From contig CAIUPH010000066.1 of the NCBI GenBank assembly GCA_903901015.1, positions 18,105 to 82,104 of the forward strand: a DNA stretch of 64,000 nucleotides, written 5' to 3'. Positions 8,423 to 17,862 of the stretch are shown one piece after another. Both the position numbers and the translations under genes were made by a program. This DNA comes from Candidatus Bathyarchaeota archaeon. GTDB taxonomy: Archaea > Thermoproteota > Bathyarchaeia > Bathyarchaeales > Bathycorpusculaceae. The number at the start of each line of letters is the position of its first letter. Position 1 is the stretch's first letter. The notes under the pieces are model-generated. The model worked only from the letters and a program-made list of their open reading frames with translations. It was not told the origin of the DNA and searched no databases.

Positions 8423-9904
8423 TTACCCCTTCACAACCGCTAACGGAACAAGCCTTGCAACTTTGGTTGCAATCCCAACCTTGTCGCTCACATCCGCAAC
8501 CATATCCACATTCTTGTAAGCTGGGTCAGCTTCTTCAGCTAAGACTGATGCGCTTTGCGCTCGAACCACGATGCCGCGTTTCTCCAAGGCTGATTTTATG
8601 TCTCCGCCCCAGAACTGGCGTTTGGCGGCTGAACGACTCATCATTCTGCCCGCGCCATGCGCTGTTGAGCCAAACGTCAAATCCATCGCTTTCTGCGAGC
8701 CGACCAGAACCCAGGAGCTTGTACCCATGCTTCCTGGGATAAGCACTGGTTGCCCTTCACTGCGGTAATCGTCTGGAACATCAGGGTGTCCTGCTGGGAA
8801 AGCGCGTGTTGCGCCTTTGCGGTGGACCCAAACTTTTTTCTTCACGCCATCGCCGACGTCGTGGGTTTCTAATTTAGCGATGTTGTGGGCGACGTCGTAA
8901 ACGAGTTTTAATCCGAATTTTTCTGCGTCTTGACCGTAAATCTGCTGGAAACTCTGGCGAACCCAATGCATGATTGCCTGGCGGTTTGCGAACGCATAGT
9001 TGACTGCGCAAGCCATGGCTTCGATGTAGTCTTTGGCTTCACTGCTGTTTCCTGGGGCACAGGATAGTTCGCGGTCGGGCAATGAGATTTTGTATTTCTG
9101 CACAGCATGCTCCATGACCCTGAGGTAGTCAGAGCACACTTGGTGACCGTAACCCCTTGAGCCACAATGGATCATAACCATAACTTGACCCTCATGGGTA
9201 ATCCCGAAGGCTTTGGCGGTTTTCGAGTTGAAGATTTTGTCAACTTTTTGGATTTCAAGAAAATGGTTTCCTGAACCCAACGTGCCAATCTGGGTTAAGC
9301 CGCGGTTTTTCGCGGTGTTCGAAACCTTGTCTGGGTTAGCATTTTTCATACGACCATTTTCTTCACAGTGGTCTGCGTCTTCTGACCAGCCCAGTCCGCG
9401 GTCGATAAGCCACTGTACGCCTTCAGTGACTAGTTTTTCTAGGTCGCTGTTGGATATGGTGAAGTCTTTTCTGCGGCTGCCGAGTCCCGAGGGAACGTTG
9501 CGGAAGATTGCTTCTGCCAGCGGCGCAAGTTTGGGACGCACATCTTTTTCTGACAGCGTGGTTGATAGGAGCCGTACGCCGCAGTTGATGTCGTAGCCGA
9601 CTCCGCCTGGGCTGATGACGCCGTCTTCGTAGTCGGTTGCTGCTACGCCGCCGATGGGAAAACCATAGCCTTCATGACCATCGGGCAATGTAATTGCGTG
9701 TTTGTAGATACCTGGTAACTGGGAAACGTTTGAGCACTGCCAAAGTGTGCGGTCAGTCTGCATCTTCTCAAGAAGCGCCTGATTAGCAAAAACCATGCCT
9801 GGAACCCTCATCTCAGGCTTGTACTGTGGAATTTTCCACATGTAATCATTAACTTTCTCTATTGGAACCCGTTCTGGAGCTGCCCTGCTTTCACTTTCGC
9901 CCAA
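8423..9904 (-). CDS. rtcB: RNA-splicing ligase RtcB
   Basis: 493 residues, full length for the family and without an intein. RtcB joins 2',3'-cyclic phosphate (3'-phosphate) RNA ends to 5'-OH ends using Mn2+ and GTP, and completes archaeal tRNA splicing. Visible signatures are GGVGYDINCGVRLL with metal-binding D105 and C108, GSGNHFLEI, HCGSRGYGHQ, and GSTAHGAGR with H416, the expected guanylylated histidine. Its cofactor archease is encoded at 12.3-12.8 kb and the RNA 3'-cyclase RtcA at 24.1-25.1 kb. A 110-base AT-rich gap separates it from the flippase downstream. Confidence 0.97.
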   Translation of the reverse strand: MGESESRAAPERVPIEKVNDYMWKIPQYKPEMRVPGMVFANQALLEKMQTDRTLWQCSNVSQLPGIYKHAITLPDGHEGYGFPIGGVAATDYEDGVISPGGVGYDINCGVRLLSTTLSEKDVRPKLAPLAEAIFRNVPSGLGSRRKDFTISNSDLEKLVTEGVQWLIDRGLGWSEDADHCEENGRMKNANPDKVSNTAKNRGLTQIGTLGSGNHFLEIQKVDKIFNSKTAKAFGITHEGQVMVMIHCGSRGYGHQVCSDYLRVMEHAVQKYKISLPDRELSCAPGNSSEAKDYIEAMACAVNYAFANRQAIMHWVRQSFQQIYGQDAEKFGLKLVYDVAHNIAKLETHDVGDGVKKKVWVHRKGATRAFPAGHPDVPDDYRSEGQPVLIPGSMGTSSWVLVGSQKAMDLTFGSTAHGAGRMMSRSAAKRQFWGGDIKSALEKRGIVVRAQSASVLAEEADPAYKNVDMVADVSDKVGIATKVARLVPLAVVKG

Positions 9905-9949
9905 AAATCTTCACCGTCACAACAAAAGAGGAAAGAGACTATAAAACGT

Positions 9950-10861
9950 TTATGAACCCTGTTTTTGCTTGGCGGCTTCAACAAAGCCTCTTACGCAGTT
10001 TTCCAACACGGTTTTTGAGTAAATGCGATGAGACTTCACGAAGTCTGCAACCAAACTCATTGCTTTGTCTTGGGCGATGATTTGGGCTTGAATCTGCTCG
10101 AAACTCCAGTTTTTCTTCACACCGTCTTCTGCGATTTCTGCCCAAAGTTGAAGCTGCAGCTTGTAGTCTTTGAGGTGCTGCACAGCGTCGCCAGCCTTTC
10201 CGAAATGGCTAAAATACAGCGCAGTAGGGTTTAGGTTAATCAGCTTGTATAGGGAAGCCAACGCGGCATCCATATAGAAGGGTGGCGGCGTAGTTGGAAC
10301 CACAACGTCGAACTCTGGAAGATACGTGCCAGCGGCATCGCCCGGGAAGACTCCGCCATTGAACGATTCTTGGAAACTCAGGTTGTGCGAAGCATGACCT
10401 ACAGTTTCCGTGACAGTTAATTTTGCATCATCACCTAAATCAAACGTGCCTTCGGTCATGGGAATTATGCGGTCTTTGGATACGGGTTCGGGTTTGCCGA
10501 AGACTTCGCTCACGAACCCCAAGACTTTCTGGGAGGATGTCCAGAGCCGTTCGGGGTCAACCATGTGCGGCATTCCTCGGGGGTGCACGATGACTTTGGC
10601 GTTTGGCAGGAACTTTAGCAGTGTGCCTACGCCGCCGCCGTGGTCCAAGTGGATATGGGTGACAGCGACGTATTCCACGTCCTCAAACGGTACATTGAGC
10701 TCCCGTAAGCCAGCGAGCAGGTTTGGCACTGAATTAGTCGGGCCAGATTCCACGAGGAAGGGCTTTTTGCCTTTTATCACGTAGCTGCAGATGAGGTTTT
10801 TGAAGCCGCCAGTGTTGAGTTCGACTTGGTAGAGGTTTTTCCCAATTTCCTTGGTGTGCAA
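9950..10861 (-). CDS. Metallo-beta-lactamase-fold hydrolase
   Basis: 303 residues. The signature THIHLDHGG at 68-76 gives the binuclear zinc site; further ligands are the His in GHASHNLSF and the Asp in FPGDAAGTY, with a later His in FSHFGKAG. The overall pattern (LVESGPTNSVPNLL at the start, HFGKAGDAVQHL near the end) fits glyoxalase II/FlaB-like or quorum-quenching-lactonase-like members. The exact substrate cannot be told from the sequence. It is probably transcribed with rtcB (45 bases between them), but the same upstream-downstream order alone does not prove a link. Confidence 0.85.
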   Translation of the reverse strand: MHTKEIGKNLYQVELNTGGFKNLICSYVIKGKKPFLVESGPTNSVPNLLAGLRELNVPFEDVEYVAVTHIHLDHGGGVGTLLKFLPNAKVIVHPRGMPHMVDPERLWTSSQKVLGFVSEVFGKPEPVSKDRIIPMTEGTFDLGDDAKLTVTETVGHASHNLSFQESFNGGVFPGDAAGTYLPEFDVVVPTTPPPFYMDAALASLYKLINLNPTALYFSHFGKAGDAVQHLKDYKLQLQLWAEIAEDGVKKNWSFEQIQAQIIAQDKAMSLVADFVKSHRIYSKTVLENCVRGFVEAAKQKQGS

Positions 10862-10991
10862 ATGTTTCCCTCGATTTGATGATAATAGATGATTGGTTGA
10901 GGCATAAATATTTCCGATTAAGACACGATTTATGCCTGCTTTGCAAAGCTTAAATTCACATGACCAACAATCAGACTATGGAGGAATTAGG

Positions 10992-11087
10992 TTGCCGAAG
11001 AAAAAGGAAGTAGCTATTTCAAGTGAACCAGTCTACAAGAGTCCTCCTGCAAAGGTAATTAAGAATCCGAAAAAACCAGTAAAGTAA
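10992..11087 (+). CDS. Putative 31-residue basic peptide
   Basis: TTG at 10992 is preceded by a strong GGAGG-type ribosome binding site at 10979-10984. The frame gives a short Lys/Pro-rich peptide (MPKKKEVAISSEPVYKSP, ending KNPKKPVK) and then stops. Composition suits a small nucleic-acid-associated protein or protein tail. The good binding site and the biased composition are the only support; no family is recognised. Confidence 0.35.
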   Translation: MPKKKEVAISSEPVYKSPPAKVIKNPKKPVK

Positions 11088-11638
11088 GGCGCTTATGCGT
11101 TTAGTGCGTCAATTTACCTCTATTTTCTAAGGTCTATCTGCGTTATGGGCTGTATTGAATTAACACTACCTTTAATGCTACACACAATGGATATTTGAGT
11201 TTGCCGTTGTTGTTTTTCGCAAAACAATACAACTCGCGCCCCCTCAAACGCCTTAAACAAAGTGGCATGTCGGTCGTCTGTGGCGTGATTTTTCGGTTTG
11301 TTGTTTAGTTGGTGAGATATGGGTGAATTTTGTTGATTGGGCTATCTGGTGCCCGACTTGCATTGTGTGTTCTTTGCTGTTCAAGATTCTTGTGGAGAAA
11401 AAAACTGTCGATATGTTGCTTTCACAACCACACCGTGAGCGCTTCAACATAGAACCATGCAGAGCATGTGATAGAAAATGATTATCTCACATTGAAACAG
11501 AAGCAGAAAAATGTTGCTAACACAAAACAGGATGCAGGTACCAAGCAGTCTTGTGGCACCCTCAAAATCGTCCCGCCCACATAAAGAATCTAAAAGAAGC
11601 TCAAGCAACGATAAAACTTAATTATCAATTGCTCATGT
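11088..11638. other. Intergenic stretch without a convincing gene
   Basis: About 550 bases. I see no frame with coding character, no tRNA, and no hallmark of RNase P or SRP RNA. A small imperfect hairpin (TGTGATA ... TATCTCACA) lies at about 11467-11493. The last ~40 bases (AAAACTTAATTAT, 11613-11625) look like the TATA promoter of adk. A structured non-coding RNA cannot be excluded. Confidence 0.4.
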
Positions 11639-12322
11639 ATGAAAAGACATCTAAAGGTGAAATCAAAGTTGAAAGCTATTATCTTTGGTGCGCCAGGCGC
11701 AGGAAAAGGCACGTATTCCTCAAGGCTTCAAGCTAAACTTGGTGTCGACGTTATTGCAATGGGCGATATCTTCCGCGAATCCGTTAAACAAAACTCTGTG
11801 TTGGGCAAAAAAGTAAAGAGCTACGTTGAAAAAGGCGCTCTGGTGCCAGACGATGTCGTCGTTGAAGTGCTTAAAGACCGCTTAAACAAAGTTCCCAAAG
11901 GCAAAGGCTTCCTACTCGACGGTTTCCCACGCACGCTAGATCAGGCAAAAACCCTCGAAGGCATCACAGGCATCGACGTGATTCTGCTGCTCGATGTCCC
12001 AGACGAAATCATAATTCAAAGATTATCTTCACGGCGCATATGCAAGAAATGCGGAGACGTCTACAACATACGCTTCCTCAAATCCAAAGTGGAAGGCGTC
12101 TGCGACAAATGCGGCGGAGAACTCTACCAACGAGCCGACGACAACCCAGAAGTAATCAAAAACCGTCTGCAAGTCTACAAGAACCAAACCGAACCGCTAA
12201 TCGCTTATTACACGAAAAAGAAGATACCCTTCGTCATCTCGGGCACAAAATCGCTCGATTCACCGCCAGACCCAATGGTCGCTAAAATGCTCGAGGACCT
12301 AAAGAAGCTTAAACTTGCTTAG
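11639..12322 (+). CDS. adk: Adenylate kinase, zinc-containing LID
   Basis: 227 residues; the first ~10 precede the core and the start could be slightly internal. The P-loop GAPGAGKGT is at 17-25, and GFPRTLDQA at 95-103 is the NMP/core signature. The LID domain carries four cysteines (C135, C138, C155, C158) that bind structural zinc, as in many Gram-positive and archaeal long-form enzymes. It converts ATP and AMP to two ADP in the cytoplasm. Its stop codon overlaps that of archease on the other strand (shared TTAG), so the two genes converge with no terminator space. Confidence 0.95.
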   Translation: MKRHLKVKSKLKAIIFGAPGAGKGTYSSRLQAKLGVDVIAMGDIFRESVKQNSVLGKKVKSYVEKGALVPDDVVVEVLKDRLNKVPKGKGFLLDGFPRTLDQAKTLEGITGIDVILLLDVPDEIIIQRLSSRRICKKCGDVYNIRFLKSKVEGVCDKCGGELYQRADDNPEVIKNRLQVYKNQTEPLIAYYTKKKIPFVISGTKSLDSPPDPMVAKMLEDLKKLKLA

Positions 12323-12768
12323 ATGTCGAGGATAAACTCCAAAATAACCCTGTCCGGTTCACGGATAATCACCATCAGGTGGTAAGTGATTGCTTTCACA
12401 CCCACCTTTTGAGGGTGTTTTTTAGGGTCGTATTTTTCTCCCCAAATCTTCGCTTTTATTTTGAAGATATCAGCGGTTTCTTTCCAGCTGGTTATCTGGA
12501 ATTTTGAGTAGAGCATGTTTTCGGTTTCAAACTTCACCAGCAACGCTTCAAGCCAGCTGTAGAGGAGCGCATATTGGTCTTCGGCTTCAACTTCGAGGGT
12601 TTCTTCTTGTGCCTGCGCGATTTTAGTGGTGTCAGTCATGGTTTCAAACATCGAGAGCGCTGCGTTTTCGTAGGCTTCCTCCATGTTTTTGCCGTGTGCT
12701 CGAACGTAGACGTCGGCTGTGTGTTCCAGAAATTCGAATCTTCCAGCGAATTTATCGGGTTTACTCAT
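12319..12768 (-). CDS. Archease, RtcB activator
   Basis: 149 residues, normal length. The start FEFLEHTADVYVRAHGKNM is the archease signature (the HTAD metal-binding Asp), and the end ITYHLMVI ... RVILEFILDI carries the second acidic metal site. Archease promotes guanylylation and turnover of RtcB; the ligase gene is about 2.4 kb away on the same strand. It converges with adk, overlapping by four bases, and sits 57 bases downstream of the M42 peptidase gene. Confidence 0.95.
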   Translation of the reverse strand: MSKPDKFAGRFEFLEHTADVYVRAHGKNMEEAYENAALSMFETMTDTTKIAQAQEETLEVEAEDQYALLYSWLEALLVKFETENMLYSKFQITSWKETADIFKIKAKIWGEKYDPKKHPQKVGVKAITYHLMVIIREPDRVILEFILDI

Positions 12769-12825
12769 GTAAAGACCAACAATAGATAGAAGGGGAGAAT
12801 AAAAAACAATTGCAATAAAGAGAGT

Positions 12826-13869
12826 TTAGAAGTATTCTTTGGCGTTTTGGATGGCGGCGGCTGTTAGTTTTGCGCAGTTCTCGATGTCTTTTAGGCTAAG
12901 CATTCCCACTGGGCTATGAATGTAGCGTGTGGCGATGGAGACGTTTCCGCTTGGGATACCCTGGCGGGTGATGGAGATTCTTGCTGCATCCGTGCTGCCA
13001 AGCAATCCTGATTCGAGTTGGAACGGGATTTTCTGTGTTTCCGCCGTTTCCATGAGCCACCGCAGAATCTTGGGGTGCGTGATTAATCCTGAGTCGGAAA
13101 TGGTGAGTGCTGGTCCCTTGCCCATCTTTACGGTGGTGTCGAATTCCCGCACGCCCGGAACATCGCCTGCAATAGTAACGTCTAAGGCTATGGCGAGGTC
13201 TGGGTCAACACCGAAGGCCGCCGTAGCTGCACCGCGTAAACCGACTTCTTCCTGAACCGTGCCGACGGCGCAGACGGTGCAATCGGTTTTCTCGAGCAGT
13301 TTGAGAGTTTCAACCATAGTTAAGCATCCAGCGCGGTTATCAAATGCTTTGCCGATGGCTACGTCTTTGCCCAGGTTGACATATTTTATGTCGAAAGCCA
13401 CTACATCCCCGATTGATATGCCCATTTTGGCGGCGTCTTCTTTGCTTTCTGCGCCAATGTCGATGAAGAGGTCGTCGTACGCGAGGATCTTTTTGCGTTC
13501 CTCTTCTTTCTGGATATGCGGCGGTTTAGAGCCAATTATCCCTGGCAACTGCCCTTTGCGAGTGTACACCATGACTTTTTGGGCTGGCAAAATGCGGTCG
13601 TCGATTCCGCCCATCTTGCTGAACTGGAGAAAACCGTCTTTCGTGATTGTCTTCACCATTAAGCCGACTTCATCCATGTGGGCTGCCAACATGATTTTTG
13701 GCGAGCCTGATTTGCCTTTTTTGATGGCTATGACGTTGTCCATCTTATCCACTTGGATTTCATCTGCGTATGGGGTCATGAGTTGAATCATCAAGTTTCT
13801 AACTTGTTCTTCTCTGCCTGTTACTCCACAGGCGTTTGAGAGTTTTTCTAAGTTTGTATTTATGGACAA
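12826..13869 (-). CDS. M42 family metallo-aminopeptidase (tetrahedral aminopeptidase type)
   Basis: About 347 residues from TTG 13869, chosen because GAAGG stands just upstream and because M42 proteins begin at the NLEKLSNACGVTGREE motif; the frame is open to 13980. Metal ligands are visible in AAHMDEVGLMV, AFDNRAGC and the catalytic TVQEEVGLRGA, with the later LALDVT and YIHSPVGMLSL segments. M42 enzymes form dodecameric shells that trim peptides, usually with two Co or Zn ions, and act downstream of the proteasome. The assignment to aminopeptidase rather than endoglucanase-annotated members follows the current understanding of the family. Confidence 0.92.
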   Translation of the reverse strand: MSINTNLEKLSNACGVTGREEQVRNLMIQLMTPYADEIQVDKMDNVIAIKKGKSGSPKIMLAAHMDEVGLMVKTITKDGFLQFSKMGGIDDRILPAQKVMVYTRKGQLPGIIGSKPPHIQKEEERKKILAYDDLFIDIGAESKEDAAKMGISIGDVVAFDIKYVNLGKDVAIGKAFDNRAGCLTMVETLKLLEKTDCTVCAVGTVQEEVGLRGAATAAFGVDPDLAIALDVTIAGDVPGVREFDTTVKMGKGPALTISDSGLITHPKILRWLMETAETQKIPFQLESGLLGSTDAARISITRQGIPSGNVSIATRYIHSPVGMLSLKDIENCAKLTAAAIQNAKEYF

Positions 13870-14045
13870 TGAGAACGCCTTCTTTGTGTTCGATATGAAT
13901 TCTGAGGGCGTGGTTAATAAACGGTTGCGGTTCAAATCGCCGTCATCAAACGACGTTTCTTTTCTGCAGAGCAATAACAACAGTTTCTAAGCAATGCAGA
14001 TATAAGGAAGTCTAACAATATGAACGGCTAAGAAGTGTCACAGTT

Positions 14046-14225
14046 ATGTCAGAAAAATTGACTTTAACTACATGTACCAGTTGCGGTAAACCAATCCCAC
14101 CAGGCAGCGAATCCACAAAGTTCTTGTGCCCAAACTGCGGAGACATCCAGATTAAACGCGACGGTAAATGCCGCAAATTCGGACGCCTCTACAAATGCCC
14201 CAAATGCGGTTTTCAAGGACCATAA
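14046..14225 (+). CDS. Small zinc-finger protein (HVO_2753-like), partner of EF1-beta
   Basis: 59 residues, ATG start. Four zinc knuckles in pairs: CTSCGKPI, CPNCGDI, CRKFG (single Cys), CPKCGF. This is the small archaeal two-zinc-finger family commonly found immediately before aEF1-beta; its role in translation or the ribosome is known only loosely. It ends 12 bases before the EF1-beta start, so they form one operon. A TATA-like AGATATAAGG lies at about 13996-14006. Confidence 0.85.
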   Translation: MSEKLTLTTCTSCGKPIPPGSESTKFLCPNCGDIQIKRDGKCRKFGRLYKCPKCGFQGP

Positions 14226-14237
14226 AGGCGCATAGAA

Positions 14238-14516
14238 ATGGGCAGCGTACTAGTTACCTACAAAGTTTTTCCAGAAGATATCTTACCGAACTTCGATGAC
14301 CTTAAAACCAAAATCAAAGCCATCTTGCCTGAATTCGCAGGAATCGAAGGATGGGGCGAAGAACCAGTCGCATTCGGACTCGTAGCACTTCTAGTTCAAA
14401 TCAAATATCCCGAGGACAAAACTGGACTCGTCGATGAATTCGAAGAAAAACTCTCAAAAATCCAGGGCGTCAGCCAAGCACAGACCTTCCAGATACGCAG
14501 AACCAGCCGCGATTAA
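14238..14516 (+). CDS. ef1b: Translation elongation factor 1-beta
   Basis: 92 residues, the standard archaeal length. It starts MGSVLVTYKVFPE and contains GWGEEPVAFGLVAL, the conserved alpha-beta plait that contacts EF1A and drives GDP release. It acts in the cytoplasm as nucleotide exchange factor for aEF1A. It is co-transcribed with the small zinc protein upstream and followed by the separate CDC48 promoter. Confidence 0.95.
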   Translation: MGSVLVTYKVFPEDILPNFDDLKTKIKAILPEFAGIEGWGEEPVAFGLVALLVQIKYPEDKTGLVDEFEEKLSKIQGVSQAQTFQIRRTSRD

Positions 14517-14577
14517 ACGGCTAAACAATAAAAAACCCATCATTCATCTCTTTATTTGCAACTGAACGTCTTGGCGC

Positions 14578-14660
14578 TTACACTTTAAAGTTTATATAGG
14601 AATAACCGCTTTTTCAAACACACATCCCCAATCAGAACTCAGGATTATTTAGGAGAAATT
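14578..14660 (+). promoter_or_regulatory. Promoter and ribosome binding site of CDC48
   Basis: AAAG followed by TTTATATAGG at 14587-14600 is a textbook archaeal BRE/TATA element. About 65-70 bases further down, AGGAGAA at 14650-14656 is the ribosome binding site of the ATG at 14665, giving a leader of roughly 40 bases. Confidence 0.75.
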
Positions 14661-14664
14661 CTAC

Positions 14665-16836
14665 ATGAGCGAAGTACAACTACGCGTTGGAGACGCACGG
14701 CAAAGAGATGTCGGCAGAGGAATCGCCCGCATTGACCAGCGAACCATGCAGAAGCTTGGCATAAGCGCTGGAGATGTAATTGAAATCGTGAATAAACGCA
14801 CCACCTCCGCCATTGCTTGGCCAGCCTACAGTGAAGACCAGAACCGCGACATCATCCGCATCGACGGCTTCACCCGCAAGAACAGCGGAGTCGCCATAAA
14901 CGAATACGTGGTCATACGCCCCGCAAAAGTCAAAACCGCACTTGCAATCACACTTGCACCCGTTGACATGCGCCTCAACGTAGACGAAGACTTCACCAAC
15001 TTCGTTAAAAACCGCCTCATGGAAAGAACCCTAGTTGAAGGCGACACAACCTTAGTCATGATGCTGGGACACGCCATACCATTCACAGTTTCAAAAACCC
15101 GTCCGCACGGCATCATAAAAGTAACCGCTGAATCACGACTCACAATTCTAAACGAGCCAGCACCCGAAGGCAAAGGCTTACCACGAACAAACTACGAAGA
15201 CATCGGAGGACTCCAAACGGAAATCCAGCGCGTCCGAGAAATGGTCGAGCTGCCTCTTCGTCACCCCGAACTCTTCCAGCGCCTAGGCATTGACCCGCCA
15301 AAGGGTGTGCTGCTTCACGGTCCACCTGGCTGCGGAAAAACCCTCTTAGCCCGAGCGGTCGCTAACGAGTCGGAAGCCAACTTCTACAGCATCAACGGAC
15401 CCGAAATCATGAGTAAATTCTACGGAGAATCCGAAGCGCGGCTCCGAGAGATTTTCCAGCAAGCCCAACAGAACGCTCCAAGCATCATCTTCGTTGATGA
15501 ACTAGACGCCATTGCACCTAAACGTGAAGAAGTCACGGGTGAAGTGGAAAGACGCGTTGTTGCACAGCTCCTCGCATTGATGGATGGCTTGTCGGGTAGA
15601 GGAAACGTCATAGTTATAGGCGCAACCAACAGACCGGGAGCACTTGACCCAGCGCTGCGTAGACCAGGACGATTTGACCGTGAAATAGAAATAGGTGTTC
15701 CAGACAAGAAAGGACGCTACGAAGTCCTCCAAATACACACACGCGGCATGCCATTATCTGAAGATGTTGATCTTCCGAAGCTCTCTGGCATGACTCACGG
15801 CTACACAGGCGCTGACTTATCCGCGCTTGGCAGAGAAACCGCCATGAAAGCACTCCGCAGATACCTGCCACAGATCAATCTCGAAGAAGAACGCATCCCG
15901 CCCGCAGTTCTTGAGAAAATGGAAGTTACAATGGATGATTTTCTAGGAGCCTACAAAGAAGTCACACCAACCGCAATGCGTGAAGTCTACATCGAAGTCA
16001 CCACGGTTCACTGGGACGATGCAGGCGGACTTGACGACGTAAAACAGCGCCTCAAAGAAGCAGTAGAATGGCCCATCAAGAGCCCGGAAATATTCACCAA
16101 ACTCGGAATCAGACCGCCCAAAGGTATCCTGCTCTATGGTCCACCTGGCTGCGGAAAAACCCTCTTAGCCCGCGCCGTCGCAACCGAAAGCGAAGCCAAC
16201 TTCATATCAATCAAAGGCCCCGAAGTGTTCAGCAAATGGGTCGGCGAATCAGAAAAAGCAATCCGCGAAGTATTCCGCAAAGCACGTATGGCTGCACCAG
16301 CAGTAATATTCCTCGACGAAATCGACTCTCTTACGCCAAAACGCGGGATGGGTATGTCTGATAGCGGCGTTTCAGAACGCGTCATCAGCCAGCTGCTCAC
16401 AGAAATGGATGGCATAACAACGCTCCAAGACATCGTGATTATCGCTGCCACTAACCGCCCTGACATGGTTGATTCCGCAGTGCTACGCCCTGGACGCTTT
16501 GACAGGTTAATCTATGTGCCTGAACCCGACGAGAAGAGCCGTATGCAAATCCTCAAAATATACACTAAATGCATGCCTATCTGCAAAGACGTCGACTTAG
16601 CCCAGCTAACCACCGCGACCAAGTACTATTCTGGCGCTGACATAGAATCTCTCTGCCGAGAAGCCGCAATGCACGCACTAAGAAAAGATGTTAACTCCAC
16701 TGAAGTCACGATGAAGGATTTCCAGGATGCATTAAAAGAGATGGGTCCATCGATTACGCCTGACATGGAAAAATGGTACAAGAGCTTCATGCAGCAAATC
16801 CGACAAGTACAAAAGCCACAAACCCCAGTTGCATAG
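14665..16836 (+). CDS. CDC48/VAT family AAA+ ATPase
   Basis: 723 residues: an N-terminal double-psi barrel and beta-clam domain (1-180, ending YEDIGGLQ) followed by two AAA modules. Walker A motifs GPPGCGKT are at 219-226 and 492-499; Walker B motifs are FVDELDA and FLDEIDS; the SRH arginines lie in [11 protein letters not shown] and [10 protein letters not shown]. It unfolds proteins for the proteasome and remodels complexes. The C-terminus lacks the HbYX motif (it ends QKPQTPVA). The two P-loop regions share 35 identical bases, which suggests gene conversion within the gene. A 78-residue gene follows 12 bases later. Confidence 0.97.
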   Translation: MSEVQLRVGDARQRDVGRGIARIDQRTMQKLGISAGDVIEIVNKRTTSAIAWPAYSEDQNRDIIRIDGFTRKNSGVAINEYVVIRPAKVKTALAITLAPVDMRLNVDEDFTNFVKNRLMERTLVEGDTTLVMMLGHAIPFTVSKTRPHGIIKVTAESRLTILNEPAPEGKGLPRTNYEDIGGLQTEIQRVREMVELPLRHPELFQRLGIDPPKGVLLHGPPGCGKTLLARAVANESEANFYSINGPEIMSKFYGESEARLREIFQQAQQNAPSIIFVDELDAIAPKREEVTGEVERRVVAQLLALMDGLSGRGNVIVIGATNRPGALDPALRRPGRFDREIEIGVPDKKGRYEVLQIHTRGMPLSEDVDLPKLSGMTHGYTGADLSALGRETAMKALRRYLPQINLEEERIPPAVLEKMEVTMDDFLGAYKEVTPTAMREVYIEVTTVHWDDAGGLDDVKQRLKEAVEWPIKSPEIFTKLGIRPPKGILLYGPPGCGKTLLARAVATESEANFISIKGPEVFSKWVGESEKAIREVFRKARMAAPAVIFLDEIDSLTPKRGMGMSDSGVSERVISQLLTEMDGITTLQDIVIIAATNRPDMVDSAVLRPGRFDRLIYVPEPDEKSRMQILKIYTKCMPICKDVDLAQLTTATKYYSGADIESLCREAAMHALRKDVNSTEVTMKDFQDALKEMGPSITPDMEKWYKSFMQQIRQVQKPQTPVA

Positions 16837-16848
16837 GAAGGATGTTTT

Positions 16849-17085
16849 ATGCCGCAGATTAAAGTTTGGAAAACACGCCCAGCCTACTTCCAAATGCTGG
16901 AAGTCCTCACCAAGAAAGGCGACTTGACAGACGACGAACTGTTTGCTCAGCTGAAAGAGGAATTCGAGGATTTGGGATTCAAAGACTTCAACGACCTGTT
17001 GCTCAGGCTTGAGATAAGCGGCAAAATCCGCACTTCATCGATGTCCCGCGGCAAACGCCGAATCGAACTAATTCAGCCCCATTAG
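16849..17085 (+). CDS. Small winged-helix-like protein downstream of CDC48
   Basis: 78 residues, 12 bases after the CDC48 stop, with GGAAGGATG as ribosome binding site. The sequence is helix-helix-wing (LEVLTKKGDLTDDELFAQL, then FNDLLLRLEISGKIRTSSM and a basic beta wing RGKRRIELIQ), which fits a winged-helix fold and suggests binding to nucleic acid or a partner. I do not recognise a named family. The tight spacing argues for a functional link with the ATPase. Confidence 0.7.
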   Translation: MPQIKVWKTRPAYFQMLEVLTKKGDLTDDELFAQLKEEFEDLGFKDFNDLLLRLEISGKIRTSSMSRGKRRIELIQPH

Positions 17086-17111
17086 CAGACTTTTTCTGCT
17101 TTTATTCTAAA

Positions 17112-17152
17112 TTTTTGTTGACCTGTTTGAAAGGAATTTAAGCCGATTTTAG
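17112..17152 (+). repeat. Dispersed short repeat, copy A
   Basis: About 40 bases, TTTTTGTTGACCTGTTTGAA followed by GGAATTTAAGC, recur with few differences at 31019-31060. Both copies lie just after gene ends, in non-coding DNA. Confidence 0.6.
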
Positions 17153-17260
17153 GCGTTTCTGCACTATTTTAGACTCTACGCTGATAGTTCTGCGGCTGGT
17201 TTTCCAGCAAATCAAACATCTGGGATCGCAAAAAGATTCATCTGTGTATGCAGCAAATAG

Positions 17261-17480
17261 GTTAATGTTATAACCAAAACTATCTCAATCTATCAAGAAG
17301 CATACGACGCGTTGCTCCGCGAAAAAATCACTGGAGAAACCTTATCAGAAACCATCATGCGGATTACAAAAAAGTCACGCAAAATATCAGATTGCTTTGG
17401 AGCTTGGAAAATGACAGATAAAGAAGAGGAAGTCATCCGAAAAGAACTATCTGAGGATGGCACTTACAGACCTTTTAGTT
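17261..17480 (+). pseudogene. Remnant of a VapB-like antitoxin (DUF217-type)
   Basis: The frame from 17270 reads ATA ACC AAA ACT..., that is xTKTISIYQEAYDALLREK, followed by LSETIMRITKKSRKISDCFG, the pattern of DUF217-type antitoxins. An ATA codon sits where the start ATG is expected, and no ATG, GTG or TTG is available before TTG 17312, which falls inside the first helix. The frame then runs without its natural end into the antisense of the neighbouring vapC. No toxin gene follows it in the same direction. A small palindrome GGTTAatgttaTAACC (17260-17275) may be its old operator. Confidence 0.6.
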
Positions 17481-17862
17481 TAAGTTCTTTTACTTTGCCA
17501 AAATGCGCATCTGTTGTAACGATGTAATCTACTTTTCCCGCTATGGCTGTCGCCGTATGGAGGGCATCTCTTGGTGCCAGATTATACTTCTTGATTATCT
17601 TGATAGCCAATGTGGCTATTTCTTTGTCTGCAGATACAATTTCTAAGTTGGGAAAATTCAACATTGCCTCTGCTGTTTCCAGGGCTTTTTCTATTCCGCG
17701 ATTCTTTTTTACTTCCCAAAATACTTCATCAAACGTCAGAGCTGAAGTGATTGCACGTTCTTCGCCTAATTGGATTTTCATAAGCAAAGCCACTGCCTTT
17801 GCTCCTTCCTTCTCTGTGTTTAAGGCTGCAAAAATGAAGATGTTAGCGTCTAGATAGAGCAC
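17464..17862 (-). CDS. vapC: VapC-type toxin, PIN-domain ribonuclease
   Basis: About 132 residues from GTG 17862 (MLYLDANIF), preferred because PIN domains begin there; an ATG at 17898 is also in frame. The four acidic residues of the active site are visible: D in YLDANIF, E in LTFDEVFWE, D in LAPRDALHTA and D in IVTTDAHF. VapC toxins cleave tRNA or rRNA when their antitoxin is lost. It overlaps the upstream antitoxin by 20 bases, so the pair is translationally coupled. Its end converges with the dead antitoxin on the other strand. Confidence 0.92.
   Translation of the reverse strand: MLYLDANIFIFAALNTEKEGAKAVALLMKIQLGEERAITSALTFDEVFWEVKKNRGIEKALETAEAMLNFPNLEIVSADKEIATLAIKIIKKYNLAPRDALHTATAIAGKVDYIVTTDAHFGKVKELKLKGL

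Noticed and set aside
9213..9596. Plus-strand frame of 127 codons inside rtcB
   Set aside because: A shadow of a highly conserved gene in another frame, without a ribosome binding site.
10880..10915. C/D-box-like TGATGATAATAGATGATTGG
   Set aside because: No D box at the proper distance and no guide-like spacing; it may simply be promoter DNA of the metallo-hydrolase gene.
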